Assembly: GCA_024707225.1 (NCBI GenBank)
Contig: JANQAE010000002.1
Location: 434,001 to 498,000 of the forward strand
DNA: 64,000 bases
Reading direction: 5' to 3'
Origin: Dokdonella sp.
GTDB lineage: Bacteria > Pseudomonadota > Gammaproteobacteria > Xanthomonadales > Rhodanobacteraceae
Part shown: positions 1-12,538 of the stretch, piece after piece
Layout: each line of letters starts with the position of its first letter
Numbering within the stretch: position 1 is the stretch's first letter
Program-made: the position numbers and the translations under genes
The notes under the pieces: model-generated
Told to the model about the DNA's origin: nothing
The model's database searches: none
What the model saw: only the letters and a program-made list of their open reading frames with translations

Positions 1-1260
1 GGGACGAAGCCGAGGCCGCCGCCGTGCATCGCCAGCGGCCGCAGCTCGCGCGTCGGTCGCGAACCGGTTGGCGACCGACTCGCCGTTGATCGCGCCGGCC
101 TCCGGCAGCGTGTGGAACAGCGAGTGGCGCACATGCACCGTGCTCGGGTTCTGCGGCGAGGTCGAGGCATGCGACAGGTCGGTCGCCGGCGTCGCGCTGG
201 TGCCGTTGGTGTTGTGGTTGAACAGCGTGCTCTCGATCGTCACCGTCGTGGCGGTGCCGGACACCCACAAGGCGCCGCCCGCGCCGACCGGATCGGAGTA
301 GGTCGGACCGTTCTTGTTGTAGGCGAACGTGCTGTTGCGGATCACCGTGTTGCCGCCGGTCAGCGACAGGGCGCTGGCGCGTCCGGACTGGTGGCGCGAT
401 CGGTTGTCCGAGAACGTCGTGTTCTCGATGACCGCGCCGGGGTCGCCGGGATTGTTCGACACGGTCAGCTCGAGGCCGCCGCCGTGCGGCTGCCCGGTCG
501 AGTTGGCGAAGAACGTGCTGTTGGCGATGCGCAGGCTGGTGACGGTGTTGATCGCCGCGCCGCCGCCGGTATGGTCGGCCCAGTTGTCCTGGACCAGCGT
601 GTCGCTGATCACCACGTTCACGCGCGGCGAGCTCAGGCGCATGCCGCCGCCGAACGCGGCGCGATTGCCGGCGATGAAGCTGCGCGTGATCGTCGCGGTG
701 CCGGCGGTGAAGTAGATGCCGCCGCCGTAGCCGGATACCTCCGAGGCGCGGTTGTCGGCGACGACGACGCCGTCGAGGCCGAGGTCGGCTTCGGTCATCC
801 AGATCGCGCCGCCGTGGTTGGTCGCGACGTTCGCGCTCAGCGTCACCGCGACCAGATTGAGATTGTCGTCGTTGGCCCAGATCGCGCCGCCGTCGTCGGC
901 GCGGCCGCGCCGCAGCGTCAGCCCGCTCAGCGTGACCGTGCGCGGGTTGCCGCTCTGCCGCTGCACGCGGAACAGGCGCGTGGCGCCGTTGCCGTCGATC
1001 GCGAGCACGCCGGCACCGGGGCCCCGTACGTGCACGCTGCTGCCGATGCGGATCTCGCTGCCGAGCACGATCGAGCCGGCGAGGCCGGCCTGGAACTGGA
1101 TCAGATGCGGCTCGCCGGCGCTGGCGTTGGCCTGGGCGATCGCCTCGCGCAGGCTGCCCGGACCGCCGTCGGCCAGGGTGGAGACCGTGAACGTCGCGGC
1201 GCTCGCCGCCGGAGCGGCGGCCAGCAGGGCGGTCAACAGGGCGGATCGGGCAGGTATCAT
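1..1260 (-). CDS. Secreted right-handed beta-helix repeat protein (C-terminus off left edge)
   Basis: Reading leftwards from the ATG at 1260, the protein has a short signal peptide (MIPARSALLTALLAAAPAAS) followed by the motif GSLREAIAQAN. That motif resembles the CSLREA-type start of polymorphic-outer-membrane-like beta-helix proteins. Repeated N-G-G-x-I/A-x-N/S turns follow (for example NHGGAIW, SGYGGGIYF, AFGGGMRL), as expected for a parallel beta-helix of the choice-of-anchor type. A GGAG Shine-Dalgarno lies about 8 bases upstream of the start. Near position 50 the reading frame turns into an arginine/alanine-rich tail. The adjacent frame instead reads LRPLAMHGGGLGFVP, the usual end-motif of these proteins, so a one-base frameshift is suspected. 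It is divergent from the ECF sigma factor. The substrate is unknown, and export to the surface is inferred. Confidence 0.75.
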   Translation of the reverse strand, partial: MIPARSALLTALLAAAPAASAATFTVSTLADGGPGSLREAIAQANASAGEPHLIQFQAGLAGSIVLGSEIRIGSSVHVRGPGAGVLAIDGNGATRLFRVQRQSGNPRTVTLSGLTLRRGRADDGGAIWANDDNLNLVAVTLSANVATNHGGAIWMTEADLGLDGVVVADNRASEVSGYGGGIYFTAGTATITRSFIAGNRAAFGGGMRLSSPRVNVVISDTLVQDNWADHTGGGAAINTVTSLRIANSTFFANSTGQPHGGGLELTVSNNPGDPGAVIENTTFSDNRSRHQSGRASALSLTGGNTVIRNSTFAYNKNGPTYSDPVGAGGALWVSGTATTVTIESTLFNHNTNGTSATPATDLSHASTSPQNPSTVHVRHSLFHTLPEAGAINGESVANRFATDARAAAAGDARRRPRLRP

Positions 1261-1474
1261 GCGGGCACTCCGTTACAAGTAGCGTTGTGGACTTGAAGTC
1301 CGGTCCATTCGGGACTGGTCCGGACCAGGGCGGTCCGGTACAAGGACGGAGCGTTTCGGGGCCTCCGGCCGGACTGCGACGATCCGGGACTTCTCGCTGT
1401 CCCTAACGTCGCGCTCGACGACCAGGACGCAGTCGTGCGGAATTTCCTATCAGTGTCCGAAGTCCTTCGTACTC

Positions 1475-2049
1475 ATGACCGATCTCGCCGATGAATCACC
1501 CGCCACCCGCCGCGACGTCACCGTGCTGCTGCACGCGTGGAGCGACGGCGACGCCGCCGCCGCGGACCGCCTGACCGAGCTGGTCTACGCGCAGGTCCGC
1601 GCGATGGCCGGCAAGCACCTGCGCCAGGTCGACGCCGGCGTCACGCTGCAGGCGACCGAGCTGGCCCACGAGATGTTCATGCGCCTGCTCGAGGCCGACG
1701 TCAGTTGGCGCGACCGGCGTCATTTCTACGGCGTCGTCAGCGCGGCGCTGCGCAACATCCTGATCGACACCGCGCGTGCGCGCGGCAGCGAGAAGCGCGG
1801 CGGCCGGCAGATCCACGTGACGCTGTCGGCCGCCGACGGCGTCGCCGACGAGCGCGGCGACGCGCTGGTGCTCGACGACGCGCTGCAGGCGCTCAAGGCG
1901 GTCGACGCGCGCAAGCACGAGATCGTCGAGTTCCACTATCTGCTCGGCCTCAAGCGCGAGGAGATCGCCGAGGTCACCGGCCTGTCGGTACCGACCGTGG
2001 ACCGCGACCTGCGCTTCGCGCGCGCCTGGCTCAAGGAGCGCATGCAGGC

Positions 2050-2053
<4 letters not shown>
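1475..2053 (+). CDS. ECF-family RNA polymerase sigma factor (TIGR02999-like)
   Basis: This 192-residue protein has sigma-70 region 2 at roughly residues 15-85 (ELAHEMFMRLLEADVSWRDR, then FYGVVSAALRNILIDTARAR). Region 4 helix-turn-helix lies at roughly 130-185 (FHYLLGLKREEIAEVTGLSV). The pattern matches the ECF-like group found with Ser/Thr kinases in Xanthomonadales and Planctomycetes. No anti-sigma gene is adjacent. The stop codon overlaps the kinase start as ATGA, so the two are probably translationally coupled and the kinase may control sigma activity. That role is inference. The divergent beta-helix gene and the operon itself are candidate targets. Confidence 0.9.
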
Positions 2054-4839
<2,786 letters not shown>

Positions 4840-4892
4840 ACCGCGTCGGTGCGTGCGGCACGCCGCGCGCGCTTGCGTCACACTGCCGGCCC

Positions 4893-6554
4893 ATGCCGCT
4901 CCTGATCGTCCTGCTCGACTTCGCCGGTTCCGTGGCCCTGCTGCTGTGGGGCACGCACATGGTGCAGACCGGCGTGCAGCGCGCGTACGGGCCGCGCCTG
5001 CGCGCGCTGCTCGGCGACGCATTGCGGCGGCGCGATCGCGCGTTCCTGGCCGGCGCCTGCGTGACCGCGCTGCTGCAGAGCAGTACCGCGACCGGCCTGA
5101 TGACCACCGGCCTGGCCAATCGCGGCGTCGTCGCGCTGGTGCCGGCGCTGGCGGTCATGCTCGGCGCGAACGTCGGCAGCACGCTGATCGTGCAGGTGTT
5201 CTCGTTCGACGTCGCGGCGCTGGCGCCGGCGTCGATCCTGATCGGCGTGATCGCGTTCCGGCGCGGCGCCGGCTCGCGCACGCACGATCTGGGCCGCGTG
5301 TTCGTCGGCCTGGGCCTAATGCTGATGGCCTTGCATCAGCTGCTCGGCCTGATGGTGCGCTACGAGGACGCGCCGGCGCTGCGGGCCGCGCTCGTCACGC
5401 TGTCTTCGTGGCCGCTGGTCGACGTCGCGCTGGCCGCGCTGGTGACCTGGGCGGTGCACTCGAGCGTCGCGGTCGTGCTGCTGGTGATGTCGCTGGCCGC
5501 GCAGGGCGCGGTCGCGCCGGAGGCGGCGTTCGCGTTCGTGCTCGGTGCCAACATCGGCACCGCGATCAATCCGGTCGTCGAGGGTGCCGCCGGCGCCGAT
5601 CCTGCCGGCCGGCGCGTGCCGGTCGGCAATCTGCTGCCGCGCATCGCCGGGGCGCTGTTGCTGCTGCCGGCGCTGCCGCTGCTCGCGCACGGCGTGACGT
5701 CGTGGCAGGCCGATCCGGCGCGCGCCGTGGCCGACTTCCACACCGCGTTCAATCTGGCGCTGGCCGCTCTGCTGCTGCCGCTGCTGGTGCCGTACGCCGG
5801 CCTGCTGCGGCGCCTGCTGCCGGACCGCCCGGCCGCCGACGATCCGGGACGGCCGCTGTATCTCGACCCGGCCGCGCGCCAGGTGCCGGTGGTCGCGCTC
5901 GGCAATGCCGCGCGCGAGGCCCTGCGCATGGCCGACGTGCTCGAGCGCATGCTGATCGCGGTCCGTCCGGTGCTGACGCGCGAGGGTCGCCACGACGCGG
6001 GTGCGATCGAGCGCCAGGACGACGTCCTGGATCGTCTCAATGCCGCGATCAAGACCTATCTGATCGGCCTGGACGCCGACGAACTCGGTGCCGCCGATCA
6101 CCGCCGGCTCAACGAGATCCTGCGTTTCGCCACGCATCTGGAGCAGGCCGGCGACGTCGTCGACCGCAGCCTGCGCGGGCATGCCGCCAGGCGGCTGCGC
6201 GACGGCACCGCATTCTCGAGCGAGGGCCGCGAGGAGCTGCTGACGCTGTTCGACCGGCTGATTCCGTCCCTGCGCATGGCCGCCGCGCTGTTCACGACCG
6301 AGGACACACGCGGCGCCGATGCGCTGGCTGCCGAGCGTGCCGCGTTCGAGCGCGCCGAGCGCGAGGCCGCCGACAGCCATTTCGAACGGCTGCGCAGCGG
6401 CCGTGCCGACACACTGCAGAGCAGCGCGCTGCATCTGGACGTGCTGCGCGATCTGGCGCAGATCAGTACGCTGATCGCCGAAGCACCGGCGCCGCCGGAC
6501 CCCGGACCCGCGCCACCCGCGCCCGCATCGACCGACGGACCGCCGCCCCGATGA
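4893..6554 (+). CDS. Na/Pi cotransporter family protein with PhoU-like C-terminal domain
   Basis: A 553-residue membrane protein. The N-terminal 330 residues contain the two inverted Na/Pi-cotransporter repeats, with the characteristic segments LLQSSTATGLMTTGL and MLGANVGSTLIVQV, and later VHSSVAVVLLVMSL and VLGANIGTAINPV. The C-terminal part (about residues 340-530) is soluble and helical and resembles PhoU, as in YjbB/NptA relatives. Likely role: sodium-driven phosphate (or related anion) transport across the inner membrane. The ATG at 4893 is chosen because it starts directly at the first hydrophobic segment. The next gene starts in an ATGA overlap with this stop, although sbcB is functionally unrelated. 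Confidence 0.9.
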   Translation: MPLLIVLLDFAGSVALLLWGTHMVQTGVQRAYGPRLRALLGDALRRRDRAFLAGACVTALLQSSTATGLMTTGLANRGVVALVPALAVMLGANVGSTLIVQVFSFDVAALAPASILIGVIAFRRGAGSRTHDLGRVFVGLGLMLMALHQLLGLMVRYEDAPALRAALVTLSSWPLVDVALAALVTWAVHSSVAVVLLVMSLAAQGAVAPEAAFAFVLGANIGTAINPVVEGAAGADPAGRRVPVGNLLPRIAGALLLLPALPLLAHGVTSWQADPARAVADFHTAFNLALAALLLPLLVPYAGLLRRLLPDRPAADDPGRPLYLDPAARQVPVVALGNAAREALRMADVLERMLIAVRPVLTREGRHDAGAIERQDDVLDRLNAAIKTYLIGLDADELGAADHRRLNEILRFATHLEQAGDVVDRSLRGHAARRLRDGTAFSSEGREELLTLFDRLIPSLRMAAALFTTEDTRGADALAAERAAFERAEREAADSHFERLRSGRADTLQSSALHLDVLRDLAQISTLIAEAPAPPDPGPAPPAPASTDGPPPR

Positions 6555-7995
6555 GCCCGACCTTCCTCTGGCACGACTACGAAACGACCGGTGCCGATCC
6601 GCGCCGCGACCGGCCGGCTCAGTTCGCGGCGATCCGCACGACCGCGGACCTCGAGCCGGTCGGCGAGCCGATCGACCTGCTGTGCCGGCCCGCGCCCGAC
6701 GTGCTGCCGCATCCGCAGGCCGTGATGATCACCGCGCTGACGCCGCAGCGGCTCGCGCGCGAGGGCCTGGCCGAGGTCGACTTCGCCGCGCAGGTGCACG
6801 AGGCGATGAGCGTGCCGGGCACCTGCGCGGTCGGCTACAACTCGATCCGCTTCGACGACGAGTTCACGCGCCAGCTGCTGTACCGCAACTTCTACGATCC
6901 GTACGAGCGCGAGTGGCGCGACGGCAATTCTCGCTGGGACCTGATCGACCTGATGCGCATCTGCTATGCGCTGCGGCCCGACGGCCTGGTCTGGCCGACG
7001 CGTGAGGACGGCAGCGCGAGCTTCCGCCTGGAGGATCTGGCGGCCGCCAACCGCATCGCGCAGTCCCGCGCGCACGAGGCGTTGTCGGACGTGCAGGCGC
7101 TGATCGGACTGGCGCGGCTGGTCCGCGAGCGGCAGCCGCGCCTGTTCGAGTACCAGTTCGCGCTGCGCCGCAAGCAGCGCGTGTTCGAGCTGTTCGACGT
7201 CGCGCGCATGGAGCCGCTGCTGCACGTGTCCTCGCGCTATCCGGCCAGCGCCGCGGCTGCCTCGCGCCGATCGCGCCGGTCGCGATGCATCCGCAGCTGC
7301 CCAATGCGGTGCTGGTGGTCGATCTGGACGCGGACCCGGCCGACCTGATCGCGCTCGATGCCGAGGCGATCGCCGATCGCGTATTCACGCCGCGCGCCGA
7401 TCTGCCCGAGGGCGTGGAGCGCATCGGCCTCAAGGCGATCCATGCCAACCGCTCGCCGGCGCTGGCGCCGCTGTCGGCCGCGCGCGGCGTCGATCCGGCG
7501 CGCATCGGCCTCGATCTGGATCGCGCGCAGCGCCACCTCGATCAGTTGCGCGCCGCCGACGGCCTGGCCGCCAAGGTGCGTCAGGTGTTCACGCTGGCAC
7601 GCGACGCGCAGGCCGCGCAGGACCCCGAGCTGGCGCTCTACGGCGGCTTCCTGCCCGATGCGGACCGCGCGCTGCTACGCGAGGTGCGGCGCACGCCGGC
7701 GGCCGACCTGGCGCGCCACGCCGCGGCGTTCCGCGATCCGCGCTATCCCGAGCTGCTGTTCCGCTACCGCGCGCGCAACTGGCCCGAGACGCTCGATGCC
7801 GACGAGGCCGCGCGCTGGCAGGCGTTCCGCCGCGAGCGGCTGCTGCGGCCGACGCCGCTGACCGGCCTGACGCTGGAGGACTACCGCGCCACGATCGCGA
7901 CGCTGCGCGCCGATCCGAACTACGCCGATCGCCAGGCGCTGCTCGACGCGCTGGAGGCCTGGGGGCTGACGGTCGAGGCCGGGCTGGCCGGATGA
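6551..7995 (+). CDS. sbcB: Exodeoxyribonuclease I (frameshifted in this sequence)
   Basis: The N-terminal part reads as the DnaQ-like exonuclease domain of ExoI: the DYETTG motif at about residue 9 (catalytic D and E), VGYNSIRFDDEF, and HEALSDVQALIGLA with the catalytic H and D. Near 7243-7262 the frame is lost. The C-terminal ExoI region (NAVLVVDLDADPADLI, LYGGFLPDADR, LLFRYRARNWPETLD) continues in the neighbouring frame to 7995. The total span is one base short of a multiple of three, consistent with one missing base. The enzyme degrades single-stranded DNA 3' to 5' in recombination and mismatch repair. A sequencing deletion is more likely than a true pseudogene because both halves are well conserved. 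Confidence 0.88.
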
Positions 7996-8111
7996 ACGCG
8001 GCGCGTCATGGGTCGGTTTCGCTGGAATCGGCGTTCGTTGCGGCGGCCGCGAGTCGGGTGGCGGAGCCTGACCGCGCCGGAGCGAGGGAGCGTACCGGTC
8101 AGGAGCGATCG

Positions 8112-8642
8112 ATGCGTTCGAGGCGCTGCGCGGCGGCGATCGCGATGGTCCTGTTCGCGGCCGTCGGCGCGGCGCCGGCCGTGGCGCAAGCGCAGCCGAG
8201 CGCCGCTGGCGGGGTGGAGGCCCGCAGCATCGAGCTGATCTGCGGCGGTGGCTTCACCGGCGCGTCCGGCGGCCGCCGCATCGACGCCGATGGGCGGCTC
8301 CGTCAGCTGCGACAGCCGCTCGGCGCGCCGCGCAGCGAGCAGCCGCTCGGCGAGGATGCCGAGGCCTTGCAGCGCTGGCATGCGCTGCTCGACGCCGCGC
8401 ATTTCGAGCGGCTGAGCTATCGCAAGACCGGCAATCTCAGCTGCACGCTGTCGCGCGGCGGCAACGGCGCCACGCATCGGATCACCTGGAGCGGCAGCGC
8501 CGTGCCGGCCACGCTGCCGGCGCAGGTCATCCGCGTCGTCGGCGAGCTGCGTGCCTGGACGCCGCCGGAGCACGACACGGCAGTCGACGCTGCGCAGCGC
8601 CCGAGCGAGGCGGCGGTACCGTCGAACCGGTCCGAACGCTGA
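8112..8642 (+). CDS. Hypothetical secreted protein
   Basis: Not recognised. The ATG at 8112 is chosen over the upstream in-frame start at 7992 because AGGAG lies 6 bases before it. It also opens directly with a signal peptide, ending near AVGAAPAVAQAQ. The mature region of about 145 residues contains two cysteines and a stretch of repeated short polar segments, with no motif I can assign. It probably sits in the periplasm. It follows sbcB in the same orientation without an obvious promoter. Confidence 0.6.
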   Translation: MRSRRCAAAIAMVLFAAVGAAPAVAQAQPSAAGGVEARSIELICGGGFTGASGGRRIDADGRLRQLRQPLGAPRSEQPLGEDAEALQRWHALLDAAHFERLSYRKTGNLSCTLSRGGNGATHRITWSGSAVPATLPAQVIRVVGELRAWTPPEHDTAVDAAQRPSEAAVPSNRSER

Positions 8643-8680
8643 CGCTGTCCGGCCCGGCGCCGCTGGTGAGCGATCGCGGC

Positions 8681-9373
8681 TCAGCGTGGGCCGAACAGCG
8701 ATTTCAGCAATGCGCTGCCGGTCGCGACCGGGTTCTCTCGGATCTGTGCTTCCTGCTCGGCGATCGTGTGGAACAGGCCGTCGAGCGCCTTGTCGGTCAC
8801 GTAGCGGTCGATGTCGAGCGACTCCTTGCTCGCGCCGAGCGCGGCGAGCTTGCCGCCGCCCTTGTCGGTCAGCTGCTTGTAGGCCTTGGTGACGCCGGTC
8901 GAATCGGTCGCCTGCTCGACCAGCGGCAGCATCTTCGCGCGCAGGGCCTCGCCGCTGCTGCGGCGGAAGTACGCGGTCGCCGCATCCTTGGAACCACCGA
9001 CGATGCCGAGCGCGTCCTGTACCGACATCGTGCGGATCGCCTCGCCGAAGATCTCGGCCGCGGCCGGTACGGCCTGTTCGGCGGCGCGGTTCATCGCGGT
9101 TTCGAGCTGGTCGACGTACTTGCCCTGGCCGAGCTTGCGAGCGGTCTTGGCGACCGGTTCGAGCGACTTGGGCACGGCGATGCGCACGGCCTGGTCGGCG
9201 AGAAATCCGTCGGGCCTGCCGAGCTGGGCGATCGCGGCCTCGACGCTGCGCGACAGCGTCTCCTTGATGCCGGCGGCGGCCTCGGGCGTGTCGGTGGCGA
9301 TGGCGGGAGCGCCGATCGCAAGCAGCGCGATCAGCGCGAGGACCCGCATCGGGCGTAGGGACAGGTGTTTCAT
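8681..9373 (-). CDS. DUF4197 domain-containing secreted protein
   Basis: A 230-residue protein starting at MKHLSLRPMRVLALIALLAI, a signal peptide with predicted cleavage after the alanine-rich segment. The remainder matches the DUF4197 pattern: GIKETLSRSVEAAIAQLG near the start, then VPKSLEPVAKTARKLGQGKY, and a C-terminal TDKALDGLFHTIAEQEAQIR followed by the LLKSLFG end. Function is unknown; the family is periplasmic in proteobacteria. A GGAG ribosome site sits 8 bases before the ATG at 9373. It converges with the preceding plus-strand gene, leaving only 38 bases between them. Confidence 0.88.
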   Translation of the reverse strand: MKHLSLRPMRVLALIALLAIGAPAIATDTPEAAAGIKETLSRSVEAAIAQLGRPDGFLADQAVRIAVPKSLEPVAKTARKLGQGKYVDQLETAMNRAAEQAVPAAAEIFGEAIRTMSVQDALGIVGGSKDAATAYFRRSSGEALRAKMLPLVEQATDSTGVTKAYKQLTDKGGGKLAALGASKESLDIDRYVTDKALDGLFHTIAEQEAQIRENPVATGSALLKSLFGPR

Positions 9374-9632
9374 CGGCGGCTCCGGGTTGGCGGGAGGTGA
9401 AGCCGATTCTACGTGCGGCGTGGACCGCCATTCGCAAACAAAAGCGACGAGCCGGCGTTGATGCGCCGGCCCGCAGCTTCCCCCTGAACAGCGTGACGGC
9501 ATGCATCCTGCAGCCGCCGCGCCCGGCCGGTGCGCGGTGCGCGGCCGTCGAGCCCGTGGGGGCTCGTGCGGCGGCCCGATACGGGCGGACCGCCGCTCGT
9601 GCCGGCGGCGTCCTGCCGCCGCGCGACGCGGA

Positions 9633-10250
9633 TCAGAACCGATAGCCGAACGCGACGCCGTAGACGATCGGATCGATGTTGACGGTGCCGACCTTGCTGC
9701 CGTCGACCTTGACGTCGGTGTCGATGTCCATCCAGCGCGCGTCGAGCGTGACCGACCAGCGGTCCTTCAGCGCGAAGTCGACACCGACGTGGGCGGCCAG
9801 GCCCCAGGAGTCGTCGAGGTCGAGGTTGGTGCCGGCCAGCGGACCGGTTTCCTTGGTCGAGAAGAAGCGCGTGTAGTTCAGGCCCAGGCCGACGAACGGA
9901 CTGACCTTGGCGTCGGGCAGGAAATGCCACTGCAGCGACACGGTCGGCGGCAGATGCTTGGTCGAGCCGGCCTTGGTGCCGTTGAGGCTGATGTCGTGCT
10001 TGAACGGCAGCGCCGCCAGCACTTCCAGGCCCAGGTTCTGCGAGAAGTAGTACTCCAGCGAGAACGTCGGCTTCCAGTCGCTGTCGACGTCGGCCTTCAG
10101 CGTGCCGCCGGCCAGCGTACCATTGTTGGACTTGGGATCGACGACGTGCGCGCCGAACTTGAACTGCCAGTCGCCGGCATTGGCGGCCTTGAGGGCGGGC
10201 GCGCCGAGCGCGAGGGCCGCGAAGACGGCGAGAGACAAGGGGTGCTTCAT
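9633..10250 (-). CDS. ompW: OmpW-family outer membrane beta-barrel protein
   Basis: A 205-residue protein with a signal peptide (MKHPLSLAVFAALALGAPAL) and the eight-stranded barrel pattern of OmpW. Visible elements are WQFKFGAHVVDP at the start, PTFSLEYYFSQNLGLEVLAA, PPTVSLQWHF, VSPFVGLGLNYTRF, the late motif DIDTDVKVDG and a terminal YGVAFGYRF ending in aromatic F. OmpW forms a small hydrophobic channel and is often responsive to stress or oxygen. It stands alone; the next upstream gene on this strand is the radical SAM gene, nearly 400 bases away. Confidence 0.93.
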   Translation of the reverse strand: MKHPLSLAVFAALALGAPALKAANAGDWQFKFGAHVVDPKSNNGTLAGGTLKADVDSDWKPTFSLEYYFSQNLGLEVLAALPFKHDISLNGTKAGSTKHLPPTVSLQWHFLPDAKVSPFVGLGLNYTRFFSTKETGPLAGTNLDLDDSWGLAAHVGVDFALKDRWSVTLDARWMDIDTDVKVDGSKVGTVNIDPIVYGVAFGYRF

Positions 10251-10636
10251 GACGGGGCTCCGGGTTTTATTGATGTGCCGCCATCATCCGTTCCGGCCCG
10301 GCCCTCGACTTGATCGAGGTCAACTAGCGGAGCGGGTGCGGCACCGTGTCACGCGGCGAGCGCCGGCCCCTGCCACATCGCTTTCGTGCGGTGCCTGGCG
10401 TGTCCATCGGCAGCGTGGGACCGATGCGTCGGTGCGGATCGTGCGTACGGGGCGGCCCGAGCACGCCGCGCGATCAGGCACGAGCGGGGCTCCGATCGCA
10501 CCGGCGCGATCTCGGACCGTCCTGCTCGATGAGCGCGCAAGGCGCGGACTCGATCCGCGCGGACTCGTGCGGTGCACGTCCTGTGGCGTGCCCGGTCGGT
10601 CGTATTCGAGCAGGCGTGCCCGATCGGGCACGCCGA
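10251..10636. other. Gene-free interval between ompW and the radical SAM gene
   Basis: No reading frame here resembles a gene. The part next to 10250 should hold the ompW promoter, although no clear -10/-35 pair is visible. The right end carries a perfect 22-bp palindrome, listed separately. The middle is rich in short GATCG/CGATC-type inverted repeats. Confidence 0.5.
10613..10634 (-). terminator. Perfect palindrome just past the radical SAM gene
   Basis: Two 11-base arms (GGCGTGCCCGA and its reverse complement) meet without a spacer and begin 2 bases after the radical SAM stop codon. The position suggests a transcription end or RNA-stabilising hairpin. There is no T-run, so factor-independent termination is unproven, and the palindrome could equally be a protein-binding site. 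Confidence 0.45.
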
Positions 10637-11743
10637 TCAGAACAGGCTGCCCTGCGGCGAGTCCGGGCGCGGCGGCCGGAACAGGTCGGTCGCCAGCGGC
10701 GCCTCGCGGCCGCGGTCGAGACCGGCCTTGCGGCACGCGACCGCGAAACGCTGGCGCAGCAGATCGGCGAACACGCCCTCGCCGCGCATGCGGTGCGAGT
10801 AGCGCGGATCGTTGTCGCGGCCGCCGCGCATCTGCCGCAGCAGGCTCATGACGTGCTCGGCGCGCTCGGGCACGTGCAGGTCCAGCCAGTCGCGGAACAG
10901 GTCCTTGAGTTCCCACGGCAGGCGCAGCACGGTATAGCCGGCGCTGCGCGCGCCGGCGGCGACGGCCTGTTCGAGGATCCGCTCGATCCAGATGTCGGTC
11001 ACGGCCGGAATGATTGGCGCGACCATGACGCCGCACGGCACGCCGGCCGCGGTCAGGTTGGCGATCGCCTCGATGCGCCGGTGCGGGGCGCTCGCGCGCG
11101 GCTCGAGCGCGCTGGACAGGCGGTTGTCGAGCGAGGTCACCGACACGAACACCTGCACCAGCCGGTCGCGCGCCATCGGCGCGAGCAGGTCGAGGTCGCG
11201 TTCGACCAGCGCGTTCTTGGTGATGATCGTCAGCGGATGGCGGCACTCGGCCAGCACCTCGATCACCTGGCGTGCGATGCGATAGCGCCGCTCGGCCGGC
11301 TGGTAGGGATCGGTATTGGAGCCCAGATTGATCGGCGAGCAGACGTAGCCGGGCCGGGCCAGTTCCGCGCGCAGCCGCTCGCCGGCGTTGACCTTGGCGA
11401 ACAGCCGCGTCTCGAAGTCCAGGCCCGGCGAGAGATTGAGATACGCGTGCGACGGCCGCGCATAGCAGTAGACGCAACCGTGCTCGCAGCCGAGGATCGG
11501 ATTGATCGACTGCGTGAACGGCACGTCCGGCGATTCGTTGTGCGTGATGATGCTGCGCGCGCGGATCTCGCGGACCTCGGTGGCCGGCCGCGGACGGCCC
11601 TGTTCCTCGCGGTACCAGCCGTCGTCCTCGACGGTGCGCGTGACGGTCTCGAAGCGGCCGGCCGGATTGGACGCGGCGCCGCGGCCCTTGATGCGTTCAG
11701 GTCGGCTCAGGTCGGCGGGATCGTCGGGGCGTGGACGCGGCAT
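10637..11743 (-). CDS. PA0069-family radical SAM protein
   Basis: The protein contains the radical SAM cluster motif as CEHGCVYC (CxxxCxYC) near residue 90, preceded by FTQSINPILG. Downstream comes LGSNTDPYQPAERRY, typical of the PA0069/SplB-like family, then LTIITKNALVERD and VFVSVTSLDN. The start at 11743 (MPRPRPDD) is preferred over an in-frame ATG at 11791, but no clear ribosome site supports either. It probably generates a 5'-deoxyadenosyl radical with a 4Fe-4S cluster; the substrate is unknown. It is divergent from msrA, sharing about 150 bases of promoter region. Confidence 0.88.
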   Translation of the reverse strand: MPRPRPDDPADLSRPERIKGRGAASNPAGRFETVTRTVEDDGWYREEQGRPRPATEVREIRARSIITHNESPDVPFTQSINPILGCEHGCVYCYARPSHAYLNLSPGLDFETRLFAKVNAGERLRAELARPGYVCSPINLGSNTDPYQPAERRYRIARQVIEVLAECRHPLTIITKNALVERDLDLLAPMARDRLVQVFVSVTSLDNRLSSALEPRASAPHRRIEAIANLTAAGVPCGVMVAPIIPAVTDIWIERILEQAVAAGARSAGYTVLRLPWELKDLFRDWLDLHVPERAEHVMSLLRQMRGGRDNDPRYSHRMRGEGVFADLLRQRFAVACRKAGLDRGREAPLATDLFRPPRPDSPQGSLF

Positions 11744-11893
11744 GGAGGTGAGTATGCGCGCGGCCGTCTCAACGTCTGCGAACCGTTGCAAGCCTGCGCC
11801 GTGCCCCCATTTCCCCGACTCCGCGCGAGCGCGGATGCGCCCGGCCCCGCCGGCGCGATCCGTCTACACTGCGCGCTTTCCTAGGAGCGTGTC

Positions 11894-12538
11894 ATGGCTT
11901 TGGTCTGCGACATTCCCGGACGCAATCTCACCGTCGCGCGTGGCGACTTCCCCGATGCCGCTCGCGACATCGATCCGGCCAGCGTCACCGGTCCGCAGAA
12001 CGCGGTGCTGGCGGCCGGCTGCTTCTGGTGCGTCGAGGCGGTGTTTCGCGAGCTCGACGGCGTGATCGACGTCGTCAACGGCTACAGCGGCGACAGCGCC
12101 GCGACGGCCGACTACAAGACCGTCTGCGCCGGCGATACCAACCACGCCGAGGTCGTCTCGATCGACTACGATCCCAGGAAGATCAGCTACGGCGAGCTGC
12201 TCAAGGTGTTCTTCTCGGTCGCGCACGATCCGACCCAGAAGGACCGCCAGGGCAATGACGTCGGCCGCCAGTACCGCTCGGCCGTGTTCTATGCCGACGC
12301 GGCGCAGAAGGAGGTCGCCGAGGCCTACATCGCGCAGTTGCAGACCGCCGGCGTCTTCTCGGCGCCGATCGTGACCGAGGTGGTGCCGCTGGAGGCGTTC
12401 CACCGCGCCGAGCAGTACCACCAGAACTACGCGGCCCAGCATCCGGAGCAGCCGTACATCGCGGCCGTGGCGATCCCGAAGGTGGTCAAGGTCCGCAAGC
12501 AGTTCGCCGACCGCCTCAAGAAGGAGACCTCGCGATGA
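11894..12538 (+). CDS. msrA: Peptide-methionine (S)-S-oxide reductase
   Basis: A 214-residue protein with the family signature GCFWCVE at residues 42-48, C43 being the nucleophile. It also has [30 protein letters not shown] and the C-terminal EQYHQNY. It reduces the S-diastereomer of methionine sulfoxide, using thioredoxin. TAGGAG lies upstream of the ATG. The downstream msrB start overlaps this stop as ATGA, so the pair is translationally coupled and together repairs both sulfoxide stereoisomers. No signal peptide is present, so it is cytoplasmic. Confidence 0.97.
   Translation: MALVCDIPGRNLTVARGDFPDAARDIDPASVTGPQNAVLAAGCFWCVEAVFRELDGVIDVVNGYSGDSAATADYKTVCAGDTNHAEVVSIDYDPRKISYGELLKVFFSVAHDPTQKDRQGNDVGRQYRSAVFYADAAQKEVAEAYIAQLQTAGVFSAPIVTEVVPLEAFHRAEQYHQNYAAQHPEQPYIAAVAIPKVVKVRKQFADRLKKETSR

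Noticed and set aside
1537..2049. Upstream in-frame extension of the Ser/Thr kinase
   Set aside because: It overlaps the sigma-factor gene in another frame and reads as arginine-rich shadow. The ATG at 2050 overlaps the sigma stop and begins a sensible protein.
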